A stretch of 64,000 nt of DNA from assembly GCA_015711795.1 (NCBI GenBank), contig JACVJC010000005.1, positions 24,709-88,708 on the forward strand, given 5' to 3'. The stretch is from Candidatus Geothermocultor quzhuomuensis (lineage in GTDB: Bacteria > Actinomycetota > Aquicultoria > Geothermocultorales > Geothermocultoraceae). Positions 44,049 through 52,575 of this stretch are shown piece after piece (the stretch's first letter is position 1; every line of letters starts with the position of its first letter). The position numbers were made by a program, and so were the translations under genes. The notes beneath the pieces are model-generated. The model made no database searches, had not been told where the DNA came from, and worked only from the letters and a program-made list of their open reading frames with translations.

Positions 44049-45038
44049 CTACCTAGCAATATCCCAGAAACTTGTAAGCTCTGAGAAATCAATTAAAGTA
44101 CTCATTGCCTGATTATTAACTACAATCTCCGCTTCTTCTAAAGCAGCTAGAGGATTTAAACCACCAATAATGACCATTCCAACTCGATTTATTCCCACTG
44201 GCATTTCGAGAACTGGCTGACTAGACTTGCCAATAATTAAAACCCCATAAATACCAATTTCTCTTAACCTTTCAACAACTTCTTTTACTTTTTCTAACGC
44301 TATAGCTGGTACCTCGCGAAAACTGGCGAGAATTTTGCCACTTCCGTGGCGTGCAACCTCGCGAACACTCGTCATCTTACTACGGATGAAAATTTCGAGT
44401 GGGTCAAGGGAAGAGCCTTCATAAGTTATCACTTCAGTAAATCTCAAGGGCTTACCTTCTCCCATCTGAAGGACAGCAGCAAACTTTGACTCCACTGGCA
44501 CCCCTGATTTAACTAAAGCGCCATTAACGGTAACACTACAGAGGGTGCCAAAACCAATTTGTCCTTTGGGAATCTCAACATCACCAATCTTTTGCCCTGA
44601 TTCAGCAACGACAACTAAATCACTCAAAGCAAGCTTTGCTTTAAAGACATCCTTCATTACTTTTAATGCTTTCGGGAAAATGGGTTTAGGAATAAACGAA
44701 AGATTTAAAATGACCTTTCCTTTCTTTGTCTTCAAGTCTAAAGAGGTGAGATAAGCAAGGGTTTCAATCTTAGCAATAACCATCCCAACTTTGTCCGCCA
44801 CTAAAGCATTACTCAGTTCTTCTAAGCCTTTAGAAGTAATAACTCGTCCTTCTTTTTCTTTAACTTGAGTCAAGCCACGTTCATCCATAAGTTTAAGATG
44901 GTAACGAACAGCCCGTTCAGTTAAGTCAATTCCATAATCTTTCAAGCGGCGGGAAATAATGCTAGCACCAATAGGGTTTTTTTCTTTGCTTAAGATTTTA
45001 AGAATGGTAAAAATTTTCCGTTCAATATCAGTACTCAA
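44049..45038 (-). CDS. nrpR: NrpR-family transcriptional regulator of nitrogen genes
   Basis: 329 residues. Residues 5-70 form a winged helix (IFTILKILSKEKNPIGASII, then LTERAVRYHLKLMDERGL). Residues about 85-325 form one NrpR (DUF128) effector domain with IPKGQIGFGTLCSVTVNG and GVLIIGKSSQPVLEMP. In methanogens NrpR represses nif, glnK and glnA and is released by 2-oxoglutarate; the archaeal protein often has two such domains, this one has one. The TTG start follows AAAGGAG. It is divergent from the glutamate synthase operon, whose promoter carries two palindromes, its most likely operators. Confidence 0.88.
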   Translation of the reverse strand: MSTDIERKIFTILKILSKEKNPIGASIISRRLKDYGIDLTERAVRYHLKLMDERGLTQVKEKEGRVITSKGLEELSNALVADKVGMVIAKIETLAYLTSLDLKTKKGKVILNLSFIPKPIFPKALKVMKDVFKAKLALSDLVVVAESGQKIGDVEIPKGQIGFGTLCSVTVNGALVKSGVPVESKFAAVLQMGEGKPLRFTEVITYEGSSLDPLEIFIRSKMTSVREVARHGSGKILASFREVPAIALEKVKEVVERLREIGIYGVLIIGKSSQPVLEMPVGINRVGMVIIGGLNPLAALEEAEIVVNNQAMSTLIDFSELTSFWDIAR

Positions 45039-45110
45039 ATTAGCTCCTTTGCTAAATTTCTTTTCAACACCGTTGTCGAAAAAAATTTAAAAAAATTTTT
45101 TAATTTGCTA

Positions 45111-45139
45111 TTGACAAAACTAAAATCCCTTGTTATTCT
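45111..45139 (+). promoter_or_regulatory. Promoter of the glutamate synthase / ANTAR operon
   Basis: TTGACA (45111-45116), 17-base spacer, TATTCT (45134-45139). The first palindrome begins at the very next base, so a bound repressor would cover the transcription start. Confidence 0.8.
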
Positions 45140-45157
45140 ACGGTAAACGGTTACCGT
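45140..45157. promoter_or_regulatory. Operator-like palindrome 1 (probable NrpR site)
   Basis: ACGGTAA-ACGG-TTACCGT: seven-base perfect arms and a four-base spacer, at the predicted transcription start of the rightward operon. Confidence 0.75.
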
Positions 45158-45185
45158 ATTCCTATAAAGTCTTAAACTTTATTAT

Positions 45186-45201
45186 CGGTAAAAGGTTACC
45201 G
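45186..45201. promoter_or_regulatory. Operator-like palindrome 2 (probable NrpR site)
   Basis: CGGTAA-AAGG-TTACCG: same six-base arms as site 1 and the same spacer length. The centres of the two sites are 45 bases apart. Confidence 0.75.
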
Positions 45202-45265
45202 TTATCCTAAACGAGATGATTCGAGATGTCAATATCATCAAAAAAACTTTTATAAAGAGGTTGAA

Positions 45266-45706
45266 ATGAAAAGAATAGTCCCTAAAGAAGAAGTTTGCAT
45301 CGGCTGCCGACTCTGCGAAATTTATTGTCTCGTTGAACACTCGAAATCCCGAGACATCATTAAGGCTTTCCTTAAAGAGATTCCCCGCTCCCTTCCAATG
45401 GTCACTGTGGAAGAAAAAGAAGCCACTTCTTTTGCTCTCCAGTGCCGTCACTGTGAGGATGCACCTTGCGTTGCCGCTTGTATTACTGGAGCAATGTATA
45501 AAGCAACCAATGGCACCATTCAAAACGATAAGGAACGCTGTATTGGCTGCTGGACCTGCATCTTAGTCTGCCCTTATGGTGCCATTGAGCGCGATGAGAG
45601 AGAGAAAAAAATTGCTTCTAAATGCGATTTCTGTCCAAATTTAGAAACTCCTGCATGTGTCGCTAACTGCCCCAATGAAGCTTTGACCTTAATTAAGGTG
45701 AAATGA
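45266..45706 (+). CDS. Four-cluster-type 4Fe-4S ferredoxin subunit
   Basis: 146 residues, HycB/DmsB-like. Four cysteine groups are visible: C-I-G-C-R-L-C-E-I-Y-C, C-R-H-C-E-D-A-P-C-V-A-A-C, C-I-G-C-W-T-C-I-L-V-C-P and C-D-F-C ... C-V-A-N-C-P. It would carry electrons, most simply to the FAD oxidoreductase encoded next (four-base ATGA overlap) and on to the glutamate synthase. First gene of the operon, ATG behind AGAGG. Confidence 0.9.
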   Translation: MKRIVPKEEVCIGCRLCEIYCLVEHSKSRDIIKAFLKEIPRSLPMVTVEEKEATSFALQCRHCEDAPCVAACITGAMYKATNGTIQNDKERCIGCWTCILVCPYGAIERDEREKKIASKCDFCPNLETPACVANCPNEALTLIKVK

Positions 45707-46983
45707 AAATGCCTGAATATGTAATCATTGGCAATTCAGCTGCTGCCATTGGTGCAATTGAAGCCATTAGAAAAAAAGATAAGGAAGCAGGCATCACTTT
45801 AATAAGTGACGAACCATATCACACTTACTCCCGGCCTTTAATTACCTATTTCCTGGCTAATAAAGTTACTTGGCAACAAATGCTCTACCGCCCCAAAGGC
45901 TTCTACCGCCAAAACAAAATTGAAACTAAGCTAGGACAAAAAGTAACCAAAATTGAGGCTAAGAAAAAAGAAGTTGTTTTAGAAAACGGGGAGAAAATTT
46001 CCTTTAACAAACTGCTTATTGCAACTGGTGGCAAGCCTTTTATTCCGCCGATTAAAGGATTGGATAAAAAGGGTGTTTTTACCTTTACTACCTTTGATGA
46101 CGCCAAAAAGACCCAAAAGTTCTTGCCAGAGGTAAAAAAAGCAGTTGTCCTTGGCGGCGGATTGATTGGTCTAAAATTAGCTGAAGCTTTGGCTCAAAAA
46201 TGGATTGAGGTAACAGTAGTCGAATTAGCTGACCGTGTTTTAAGCTTAATTTTGGACGAAGCGGCTTCCCAGTTAGTTGAGCTTGTATTTATAGAAAATA
46301 AGGTTAAGTTTATTACTGGACAATCAGTTAAAGAAATCATCGGAAACGAAAAAGTCAAAGGAGTTATTCTCGATAATGGAGATAAAATCTCCTGTGAACT
46401 CGTAATTATTGCTATTGGCGTTATTCCTCGAACCAAGTTAGCTCAAGAAGCTGGAATAAGAGTCGATCGAGGGATTATAGTTGATGAATTCCAAAAAACT
46501 AATGTCAAAGACATTTATGCTGCTGGTGATGTTACAGAAGCCTATGATTTAATTTTAAAAACTCATCGCCCCATTCCTATTTTGCCTAATGCTTACCTTC
46601 AAGGGCAGGTAGCAGGGCTCAATATGGCTGGAAAATCTGCAACTTACCCGGGGAGTCTCTCAATGAACTCAGTAACTTTCTTTGGTTACCCCGTAATCTC
46701 AGTTGGCTTAACTAGTTTAACTGCTGAGAGCAGTGACAACGGCTTCCAGGTATTAACCAAAAAGAAATTCGCCCAAAGGATTTATCGCAAGCTTGTCCTA
46801 AAAGATGACTGTGTCCAAGGCTTTATTTCTGCTGGAAATGTTGACCGCTCTGGCATTATCACCAACTTAATTAAGGAAAAGGTCAAAGTGAGTAAATTTA
46901 AGAAAAAATTGATTGAAGAGCCATTAGGCTTAATTGTCCTCCCTAAGAACTTAAGAGAAAAATTTTTAAAACTGGGGTCTTAA
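45703..46983 (+). CDS. FAD-dependent pyridine nucleotide-disulfide oxidoreductase, probable glutamate synthase partner
   Basis: 426 residues. N-terminal FAD fold I-G-N-S-A-A-A-I-G, ATGGKPFIPP, NAD fold V-V-L-G-G-G-L-I-G and IYAAGDVTEA. No redox CxxC, so it resembles rubredoxin/nitrite-reductase NAD(P)H oxidoreductases. It lies between the ferredoxin and the split glutamate synthase subunits and probably replaces the GltD small subunit as electron feeder. The ATG at 45703 overlaps the ferredoxin stop; a second ATG two codons later is possible. Confidence 0.85.
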   Translation: MKMPEYVIIGNSAAAIGAIEAIRKKDKEAGITLISDEPYHTYSRPLITYFLANKVTWQQMLYRPKGFYRQNKIETKLGQKVTKIEAKKKEVVLENGEKISFNKLLIATGGKPFIPPIKGLDKKGVFTFTTFDDAKKTQKFLPEVKKAVVLGGGLIGLKLAEALAQKWIEVTVVELADRVLSLILDEAASQLVELVFIENKVKFITGQSVKEIIGNEKVKGVILDNGDKISCELVIIAIGVIPRTKLAQEAGIRVDRGIIVDEFQKTNVKDIYAAGDVTEAYDLILKTHRPIPILPNAYLQGQVAGLNMAGKSATYPGSLSMNSVTFFGYPVISVGLTSLTAESSDNGFQVLTKKKFAQRIYRKLVLKDDCVQGFISAGNVDRSGIITNLIKEKVKVSKFKKKLIEEPLGLIVLPKNLREKFLKLGS

Positions 46984-48132
46984 GTGAATCGAGTTTTTAA
47001 GTTAAACAACCCCTACAACGATGATAAGGTTATCTCAGCTTGTTCTATCTTCGGAATGATAGACCAAAGTGGTCGCTGTTTTTCAGGTGAGTGCGTTACG
47101 ACGGCCATTGCTAATATGCAAGTCCGTTCTAACGGTTTGGGTGGTGGCTTTGCTGTTTATGGTCTTTATCCTGAGCACGCTGACCACTATGCCTTTCATA
47201 TTATGTTTCTCGATAAAAAAGCTCAAGAAGAAACGGCTAATTTCTTAACCGAAAATTTCCTGCTCACTCATGCTGAAAAAATCCCAACCCGAAAAACAGC
47301 CGGCATTGTCGACCCGCCAATTATCTGGCGCTATTTCTTAAAAGTTAATTCAAAGCCAAGGATAGAACTTGAGGGACTTTCCGAAGATGACTATGTCGTA
47401 GCTAAGGTTATGGAAATTAACACCAAGATTGATGGGGCTTTTGTCTTCTCGAGCGGGAAAAATATGGGGGTTTTTAAAGGGGTTGGCTATCCTGAAGATA
47501 TTTCCCATTATTTCCGCCTTGACGAGTATAAGGGCTACCTTTGGACAGCTCACGGGAGATTTCCCACTAACACTCAAGGTTGGTGGGGTGGGGCTCATCC
47601 CTTTTCTATCCTTGACTGGACAGTTGTTCACAATGGTGAAATTTCCTCCTATGGTATTAATCAAAGGTATCTTGAGATGTTTGGTTATCGCTGCACGATG
47701 CAGACAGATACTGAGGTGATGGCTTATGCAGTAGATCTTTTGATGAGAAAACATGGCTTACCTATCGAAATCGTGGCTGATATCTTTGCTGCTCCCCTCT
47801 GGAGTGAGCTTGAACATATGGAAAAAACGGAAAAAGACTTAAGAATAAAATTGCGCCAGATTTATAGCAGTCTCCTAATTAACGGTCCTTTTACCGTCAT
47901 CATTGCTCATCAGGGTGAAATGATTGGTTTAACAGACCGAATCCGCTTAAGACCGCTTACAGCTGGTGTTAAAGGAGATATGCTCTACCTTTCCTCAGAA
48001 GAAGCAGCTATTCGCCTCATCTGCCCCGATTTAGAAAAAGCTTGGATTCCCAGGGGAGGAGAGCCAATCGTGGGCCGGCTTTACCAAAAAGAGAAAAAAG
48101 AGCTGAGTCACAGGAAGAAAGAGAGAGGTTAA
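46984..48132 (+). CDS. Glutamate synthase glutaminase subunit (class II amidotransferase)
   Basis: 382 residues. The glutaminase nucleophile is most likely Cys20 in I-S-A-C-S-I-F-G-M, preceded by a 19-residue stretch that would be removed. GGFAVYG, WTAHGRFPTNTQGWWGGAHPFS and VHNGEISSYGIN are Ntn-amidotransferase motifs. It corresponds to domain 1 of GltB, as a separate archaeal-type subunit that releases ammonia from glutamine. GTG start one base after the previous stop. Confidence 0.92.
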   Translation: MNRVFKLNNPYNDDKVISACSIFGMIDQSGRCFSGECVTTAIANMQVRSNGLGGGFAVYGLYPEHADHYAFHIMFLDKKAQEETANFLTENFLLTHAEKIPTRKTAGIVDPPIIWRYFLKVNSKPRIELEGLSEDDYVVAKVMEINTKIDGAFVFSSGKNMGVFKGVGYPEDISHYFRLDEYKGYLWTAHGRFPTNTQGWWGGAHPFSILDWTVVHNGEISSYGINQRYLEMFGYRCTMQTDTEVMAYAVDLLMRKHGLPIEIVADIFAAPLWSELEHMEKTEKDLRIKLRQIYSSLLINGPFTVIIAHQGEMIGLTDRIRLRPLTAGVKGDMLYLSSEEAAIRLICPDLEKAWIPRGGEPIVGRLYQKEKKELSHRKKERG

Positions 48133-48150
48133 TTGATTGAGGAGCATTAA

Positions 48151-49650
48151 ATGAAAACGCTTCTACCCCCGGAATTTAAAATCATAAGGGATGAGGCAAA
48201 GTGTATAAAATGCCAAGTTTGTGTTAGACAATGCGGATTTGAAGTGCACACTTATGACGAAGAGGAAGATGTTGTCTTAAGTAACAATGCTAAATGTGTT
48301 GCCTGCAGCCGTTGTGTTAAATTTTGCCCCACCAGCGCTTTAAATGTAATAAAAAATCCTTTAAGTTATCGGGAAAACACTAACTGGCGCCAGGAAGTCA
48401 TTCACGACATAATTAAGCAAGCAGAAACAGGTGGCGTCATTTTAACTGGGATGGGCAATGATAAGCCCTACCCCATTTATTGGGACCATCTTGTCCTTAA
48501 CGCATCTCAAGTGACTAATCCCCCAATTGACCCTTTGAGAGAACCAATGGAACTGAGAACTTATCTTGGCTCTAAACCAGACCAGCTAGTTATCAAAGGA
48601 AAACATGTTAAAACCAAGATTCCACCTCAGGTTCCCATTGAAACCCCTATTCTTTTTTCAGCGATGTCATATGGCTCAATTAGTCTTAATGCCCAACTTG
48701 CCTTGGCCCGAGCCGCTAGCGAGTTTGGCACCCTCTGGAACACTGGTGAAGGCGGACTCCATAAAGAACTTTACAAATATGGTAGTACCACTATAGTTCA
48801 AGTTGCATCGGGAAGATTTGGTGTTCATCCAGATTACCTTTATGCTGCTCGTGTCCTTGAAATCAAAATTGGTCAAGGTGCAAAACCAGGAATCGGTGGC
48901 CATTTACCAGGAGAAAAAGTTAGTTCTCCTGTTTCTCGAACAAGAATGATTCCTAAAGGAACGGATGCTTTATCTCCCGCTCCTCATCATGATATTTATT
49001 CAATTGAAGATTTAGCTCAACTAGTTTACGCCTTAAAGGAAGCGACCAACTACCAGAAGCCCGTTTGCGTTAAAATTGCGGCTGTTCACAATTCAGCTGC
49101 CATTGCTTCAGGAATTGCTAGAGCTGGAGCTGATATTATCGCTCTCGATGGCTTGAGAGGTGGAACCGGGGCTGCACCTAAAATAATCAGGGATAATGTA
49201 GGCATTCCCATTGAGCTAGCGATTGCTTCAGTCGATACCCGTCTTCGCCAAGAAGGAATCCGTAACCGAGTTTCTTTAATTGCGGCTGGAGGTTTTAGGA
49301 GTAGTGCCGATGTCATTAAAGCTATTGCTCTAGGTGCTGACGCTGTTTACATTGCTACAGCAGCTCTTGTTGCTATGGGCTGCCATCTTTGCCAAAAATG
49401 CTACACCGGCATTTGCAACTGGGGAATTGCTACTCAAGACCCCTATTTATCTAAACGACTTAACCCTGATCTTGCTACCCAAAGGCTGATAAACCTCTTA
49501 AGAGGTTGGAGCTTAGAGATAAAGGAAATGCTCGGCGGAATGGGAATTAACGCTATCGAGTCTTTAAGAGGCAACCGACTTCACTTAAGAGCAGTGGGGT
49601 TAACCCAAGCAGAAATGGATGTCTTAGGTGTGAGACAAGCCGGCGCCTAA
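48151..49650 (+). CDS. gltB: Glutamate synthase FMN subunit with N-terminal ferredoxin domain
   Basis: 499 residues. The first 75 hold two 4Fe-4S motifs (C-I-K-C-Q-V-C-V-R-Q-C and C-V-A-C-S-R-C-V-K-F-C-P). The rest is the FMN synthase domain: FSAMSYGSISLNAQLALARA, GTLWNTGEGGLH, IALDGLRGGTGAAPK and AAGGFRSSADVIKAIALGAD, with the cluster cysteines C-H-L-C-Q-K-C-Y-T-G-I-C. It makes glutamate from 2-oxoglutarate and ammonia. This separate-subunit form matches archaeal GltB2. Confidence 0.94.
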   Translation: MKTLLPPEFKIIRDEAKCIKCQVCVRQCGFEVHTYDEEEDVVLSNNAKCVACSRCVKFCPTSALNVIKNPLSYRENTNWRQEVIHDIIKQAETGGVILTGMGNDKPYPIYWDHLVLNASQVTNPPIDPLREPMELRTYLGSKPDQLVIKGKHVKTKIPPQVPIETPILFSAMSYGSISLNAQLALARAASEFGTLWNTGEGGLHKELYKYGSTTIVQVASGRFGVHPDYLYAARVLEIKIGQGAKPGIGGHLPGEKVSSPVSRTRMIPKGTDALSPAPHHDIYSIEDLAQLVYALKEATNYQKPVCVKIAAVHNSAAIASGIARAGADIIALDGLRGGTGAAPKIIRDNVGIPIELAIASVDTRLRQEGIRNRVSLIAAGGFRSSADVIKAIALGADAVYIATAALVAMGCHLCQKCYTGICNWGIATQDPYLSKRLNPDLATQRLINLLRGWSLEIKEMLGGMGINAIESLRGNRLHLRAVGLTQAEMDVLGVRQAGA

Positions 49651-49738
49651 AAGCAGTGACTAGTCACTAGTAGCTTGGATTTAGCAAAAACAGACTAGAT
49701 AGTAGACCCTGACTAGACCCTAAAAGGTGGAAAAAAGA

Positions 49739-50515
49739 ATGAAACAAACAGTGAAAGTAAAACCTTCGACTAATGAGAAAATAGTAGTTGATGCCAAAGG
49801 CAAGGACACAAAGCAATTAAATGAGATTTTGCGTCAACTCGTTGCTCAAGGACATACCCATATTGAACTCAAAAATGTCTTTGGGCAACGTTATATTGGC
49901 ACTGATTTGAGAAAACCAGTTCAAATTGATATTTACGGAACCCCTGGCAACGATTTAGGCTCTTTTATAGAAGGACCGCGAATTGTCGTTCATGGCAATG
50001 CCCAAGACGGGTGTGGTAACACCATGAATGATGGCAAGATTGTTATCCACGGTCACGCTGGTGACATCACTGGCTTCGCCATGCGAGGCGGGAAAATTTT
50101 CGTCCGTGATGATGTTGGCTATCGAGTTGCCATCCACATGAAGGAATACAAGGGGAAAAAACCTGTCTTGGTCATTGGAGGAACTGCTCAAGATTTCCTA
50201 GGCGAATATATAGCTGGTGGAATCCTTATCGTCCTCGGTCTTACTTTAAAGAGAGATGAAAAACACCGAGCTAACTTTATCGGCACCGGTATGCACGGAG
50301 GAGTGATTTACCTGCGAGGCAATGTTGCTCCTCACCAATTAGGCAAAGAAGTGAGCATCCTTAAGCTGACCAAAGAAGATTTAAGGGAACTCAGAGCCTA
50401 TGTAGAAGAATTTGCTTCCCACTTTCACTTCGACTCTGAAGAAATTATGAGAGAAAAGTTTATTAAACTTTTGCCCTTAACCCTTCGCCCCTACGGAAAA
50501 CTTTATGCTTATTAA
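49739..50515 (+). CDS. Glutamate synthase GXGXG subunit
   Basis: 258 residues, a right-handed beta helix with repeated G-x-x-G-x-x-x-G turns: G-T-P-G-N-D-L-G-S-F, GNAQDGCGNTMNDGKIVIHG, GHAGDITGFAMRGGKIF and GTGMHGGVIYLRG. It corresponds to domain 4 of GltB and closes the ammonia tunnel. The ATG at 49739 follows AGGTGG. The 88-base gap before it contains a perfect 14-base palindrome AGTGACTAGTCACT (49655-49668). Confidence 0.92.
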   Translation: MKQTVKVKPSTNEKIVVDAKGKDTKQLNEILRQLVAQGHTHIELKNVFGQRYIGTDLRKPVQIDIYGTPGNDLGSFIEGPRIVVHGNAQDGCGNTMNDGKIVIHGHAGDITGFAMRGGKIFVRDDVGYRVAIHMKEYKGKKPVLVIGGTAQDFLGEYIAGGILIVLGLTLKRDEKHRANFIGTGMHGGVIYLRGNVAPHQLGKEVSILKLTKEDLRELRAYVEEFASHFHFDSEEIMREKFIKLLPLTLRPYGKLYAY

Positions 50516-50525
50516 AGGAGCAAAG

Positions 50526-51764
50526 ATGATTAAGACAGCCGGTATCACCGAATTAAAAAAAGAGTTGGAGCAAAAAGAGCAAGAACTTGCCATCTTGCAT
50601 CAAATTTCTCAAACAATTGGCTCAACTCTAAACTTGGAGAAGGTCTTAAGGCAAATTGTCTCAATTGCTTTAAAAGTAACTAAGGGAGATGCTTGTTTTC
50701 TTTACTTGTTTGACCGAAAAAAAGAAGAGTTAATCTTAAGAGCGGCTAAGAAAACACGAGCTAAAGCAATTGGAGAAATCAAGTTAAAAGTGGGTGAAGG
50801 GATAACTGGCTGGGTCGCTAAAGAAAAGAGGCCAGTCGCCATCTCAAAAAATGCCAGTCTCGACCCCCGATTTAAGTTCTTTCAAGCCTTGCCCGAAGAT
50901 AAATATCAGGCTTTCCTTTCCGTTCCCATTATTCACCAGGGAGAAGTTATCGGAGTAATTAATGTTCAGCACAAAAATCCTTATCAGCACAATAAAGGAG
51001 AAGTTAACTTACTTCAAACCATCGCTCAACAAGTAGGAGGAGCAATTGAAAACGCTCGTCTTTTTGAAGAAACCAAGAGGAAAGCCCTTCAAATTGAAAC
51101 ACTGGCTAAAGTGAGCAAAACTATTGTTTCTAACCGCTACCTTGAAGAAATCCTTCACTTAATTGTCACCACGACTGCTGAAATGATGAACTCAAAAATT
51201 TGTTCAATTATGCTCTTGGACGAGAAGAGGAACGAACTAGTAATTAAAGCGACTCAATCGTTAAGTGACGAGTATCGAAATAAGCCTCCCTTGCCAGTCG
51301 ATAAGAGTGTGAGCGGGCGGGCAGTTCGTGAAAAAAAACCAGTTGTTATTCAAGATGTTTACAAAGAAAAAGAATATTTCTATCCAAATTTGGCGGAAAA
51401 AGAAGGGGTTCACTCGCTTCTCTCAATCCCAATGATGATTAAGGAACGGGTCATTGGTATAGTCAATATCTATACCTCTCAGGAGCACCGTTTCGCCGAT
51501 GAGGAAATTAAAATTCTTTCTACCATTGCCAATCAAGCTGCGGTAGCTATTGAAAATACTAAATTAATGGAAGAATCACTTGCTCTTAGAGAAGCGCTTG
51601 AAACTCGAAAAGCAGTCGAGCGAGCTAAAGGAATCCTGATGAGAGAGCGAGGCTTAAATGAAGCTGAGGCTTTTCGCCTAATTCAAAAACATAGTATGGA
51701 CAACCGAAAATCAATGCGCGAAGTAGCCGAAGCAATTATTTTGACATCAGAAATCAATAAATAA
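50526..51764 (+). CDS. GAF-GAF-ANTAR RNA-binding antiterminator
   Basis: 412 residues. A short coiled coil (residues 8-25) precedes two GAF sensory domains (about 35-180 and 200-350: GEGITGWVAKEKRPVAIS, SVPIIHQGEVIGVINVQH; SVSGRAVREKKPVVIQDVY, SIPMMIKERVIGIVNIYT). The C-terminal 60 residues are an ANTAR domain: R-K-A-V-E-R-A-K-G-I-L-M-R-E-R-G-L-N-E-A-E-A-F. ANTAR proteins bind paired hexaloop hairpins in mRNA leaders and prevent termination. Exactly such leaders precede the next three transcription units. It is the last gene of the glutamate synthase operon, ATG behind AAGGAG, so its level follows that promoter. The GAF ligand is unknown. Confidence 0.92.
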   Translation: MIKTAGITELKKELEQKEQELAILHQISQTIGSTLNLEKVLRQIVSIALKVTKGDACFLYLFDRKKEELILRAAKKTRAKAIGEIKLKVGEGITGWVAKEKRPVAISKNASLDPRFKFFQALPEDKYQAFLSVPIIHQGEVIGVINVQHKNPYQHNKGEVNLLQTIAQQVGGAIENARLFEETKRKALQIETLAKVSKTIVSNRYLEEILHLIVTTTAEMMNSKICSIMLLDEKRNELVIKATQSLSDEYRNKPPLPVDKSVSGRAVREKKPVVIQDVYKEKEYFYPNLAEKEGVHSLLSIPMMIKERVIGIVNIYTSQEHRFADEEIKILSTIANQAAVAIENTKLMEESLALREALETRKAVERAKGILMRERGLNEAEAFRLIQKHSMDNRKSMREVAEAIILTSEINK

Positions 51765-51848
51765 AAAAGCAATAAATAAAAAAGTAGTGAGTAGCCAATA
51801 ACGAGCATCGAGGAAAAATAAGCTAGGAATCATAGCTCACAAAATAAG

Positions 51849-51899
51849 GGCACAATGAAGTGCCAAAAAACAAAGGCGTTCTTTAAAAGAACGCCTTTG
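51849..51899 (+). promoter_or_regulatory. ANTAR-type dual hexaloop leader with terminator, upstream of the sigma-like gene
   Basis: P1: GGCAC/GTGCC stem (51849-51864) with loop AATGAA. P2: stem arms 51865-51871 and 51878-51884 (one A-C mismatch) with loop AAAGGC (51872-51877). Both loops have A at 1 and G at 4. The right arm of P2 overlaps the left arm of a 13-pair terminator (51871-51883 with 51887-51899), so the two are mutually exclusive. The T tail after the terminator is short. Confidence 0.8.
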
Positions 51900-51926
51900 C
51901 ATTTTAAATAAAGGAGATGAACAAAG

Positions 51927-52433
51927 ATGCCATTTGAAAAATTGTTGAAAGAACTTTCGCCAAGCCTGCAAAGACTAGCCAAAAAGCTTGGTCCCTGCCC
52001 TCCTTACTTAAGCACTGATGATTTATATCAAGAGGGTTTGCTCCACCTTTGGAAGCAATGGAAGCAAGGTAAAACAGAGGGCAAAAACCAAAGTTATCTC
52101 TTGAAAGGCTGTTATTTCCACTTAAAGAACTTTTTACGCTGCCAAAATAGCAAAATCGAGCTTACTACCTTCACGCCAACTATAAATTTGACTGAAATCT
52201 TAGCAAATCAACCTGACACTTCACTTTACTCAGACGAGGAAGTTGAATATAAGTTATTAACTGAAGCAATTTTAGAAAATGGCTTGACTAAGAGAGAAAA
52301 GGAAGTATTCAGCCTCCTTCTTGAGGATTTAACTGTGAGAGAAATCGGGGAAAAGCTGGGCATTTCTCATGTCCGAGTAATTAAAGTTCGAGAAAGTATC
52401 CGCCAAAAAGTAGCTAAAGAAATTGTCGCCTAA
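51927..52433 (+). CDS. Sigma-70-family-like factor
   Basis: 168 residues. Residues about 10-80 resemble region 2 (STDDLYQEGLLHLWKQWKQG, then YLLKGCYFHLKNFLR). Residues about 115-165 are a region-4 helix-turn-helix: LTKREKEVFSLLLEDLTVRE followed by IGEKLGISHVRVIKVRESIR. No region 3 or 1.1, so it is the size of an ECF or phage-like sigma factor. Its target promoters are not evident. The leader carries an ANTAR-type attenuator, placing it in the nitrogen circuit. No anti-sigma gene is adjacent. A non-sigma HTH regulator of the same fold is an alternative. Confidence 0.8.
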   Translation: MPFEKLLKELSPSLQRLAKKLGPCPPYLSTDDLYQEGLLHLWKQWKQGKTEGKNQSYLLKGCYFHLKNFLRCQNSKIELTTFTPTINLTEILANQPDTSLYSDEEVEYKLLTEAILENGLTKREKEVFSLLLEDLTVREIGEKLGISHVRVIKVRESIRQKVAKEIVA

Positions 52434-52483
52434 CCCGCCCCTAGTTACCAAAAGATTGACCTTTTTACTTGTATTTATATACC

Positions 52484-52543
52484 GCACAAAGATGTGCCTA
52501 TTAAAAGACAGTGGTGTCCCGCAATTGCGGGATTTTTTCTTTT
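52484..52543 (+). promoter_or_regulatory. ANTAR-type dual hexaloop leader with terminator, first amtB attenuator
   Basis: P1: GCAC/GTGC (52484-52497) with loop AAAGAT. P2: GAC/GTC (52507-52518) with loop AGTGGT. Loops keep A1 and G4. Terminator TCCCGC-AATT-GCGGGA (52517-52532) is followed by a long T run and shares its first bases with P2. An outer stem AAAGACAG/CTGTCTTT (52504-52511 with 52548-52555) could sequester P2. P2 is short, so this copy is weaker than the other two. Confidence 0.72.
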
Positions 52544-52575
52544 TCAGCTGTCTTTAAAAAAGATCGAAGTTAAGT

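Noticed and set aside
52456..52483. Sigma-70 promoter TTGACC-N16-TATACC before amtB
   Set aside because: Its start point would fall inside the first hexaloop hairpin and destroy it, so I do not call it.
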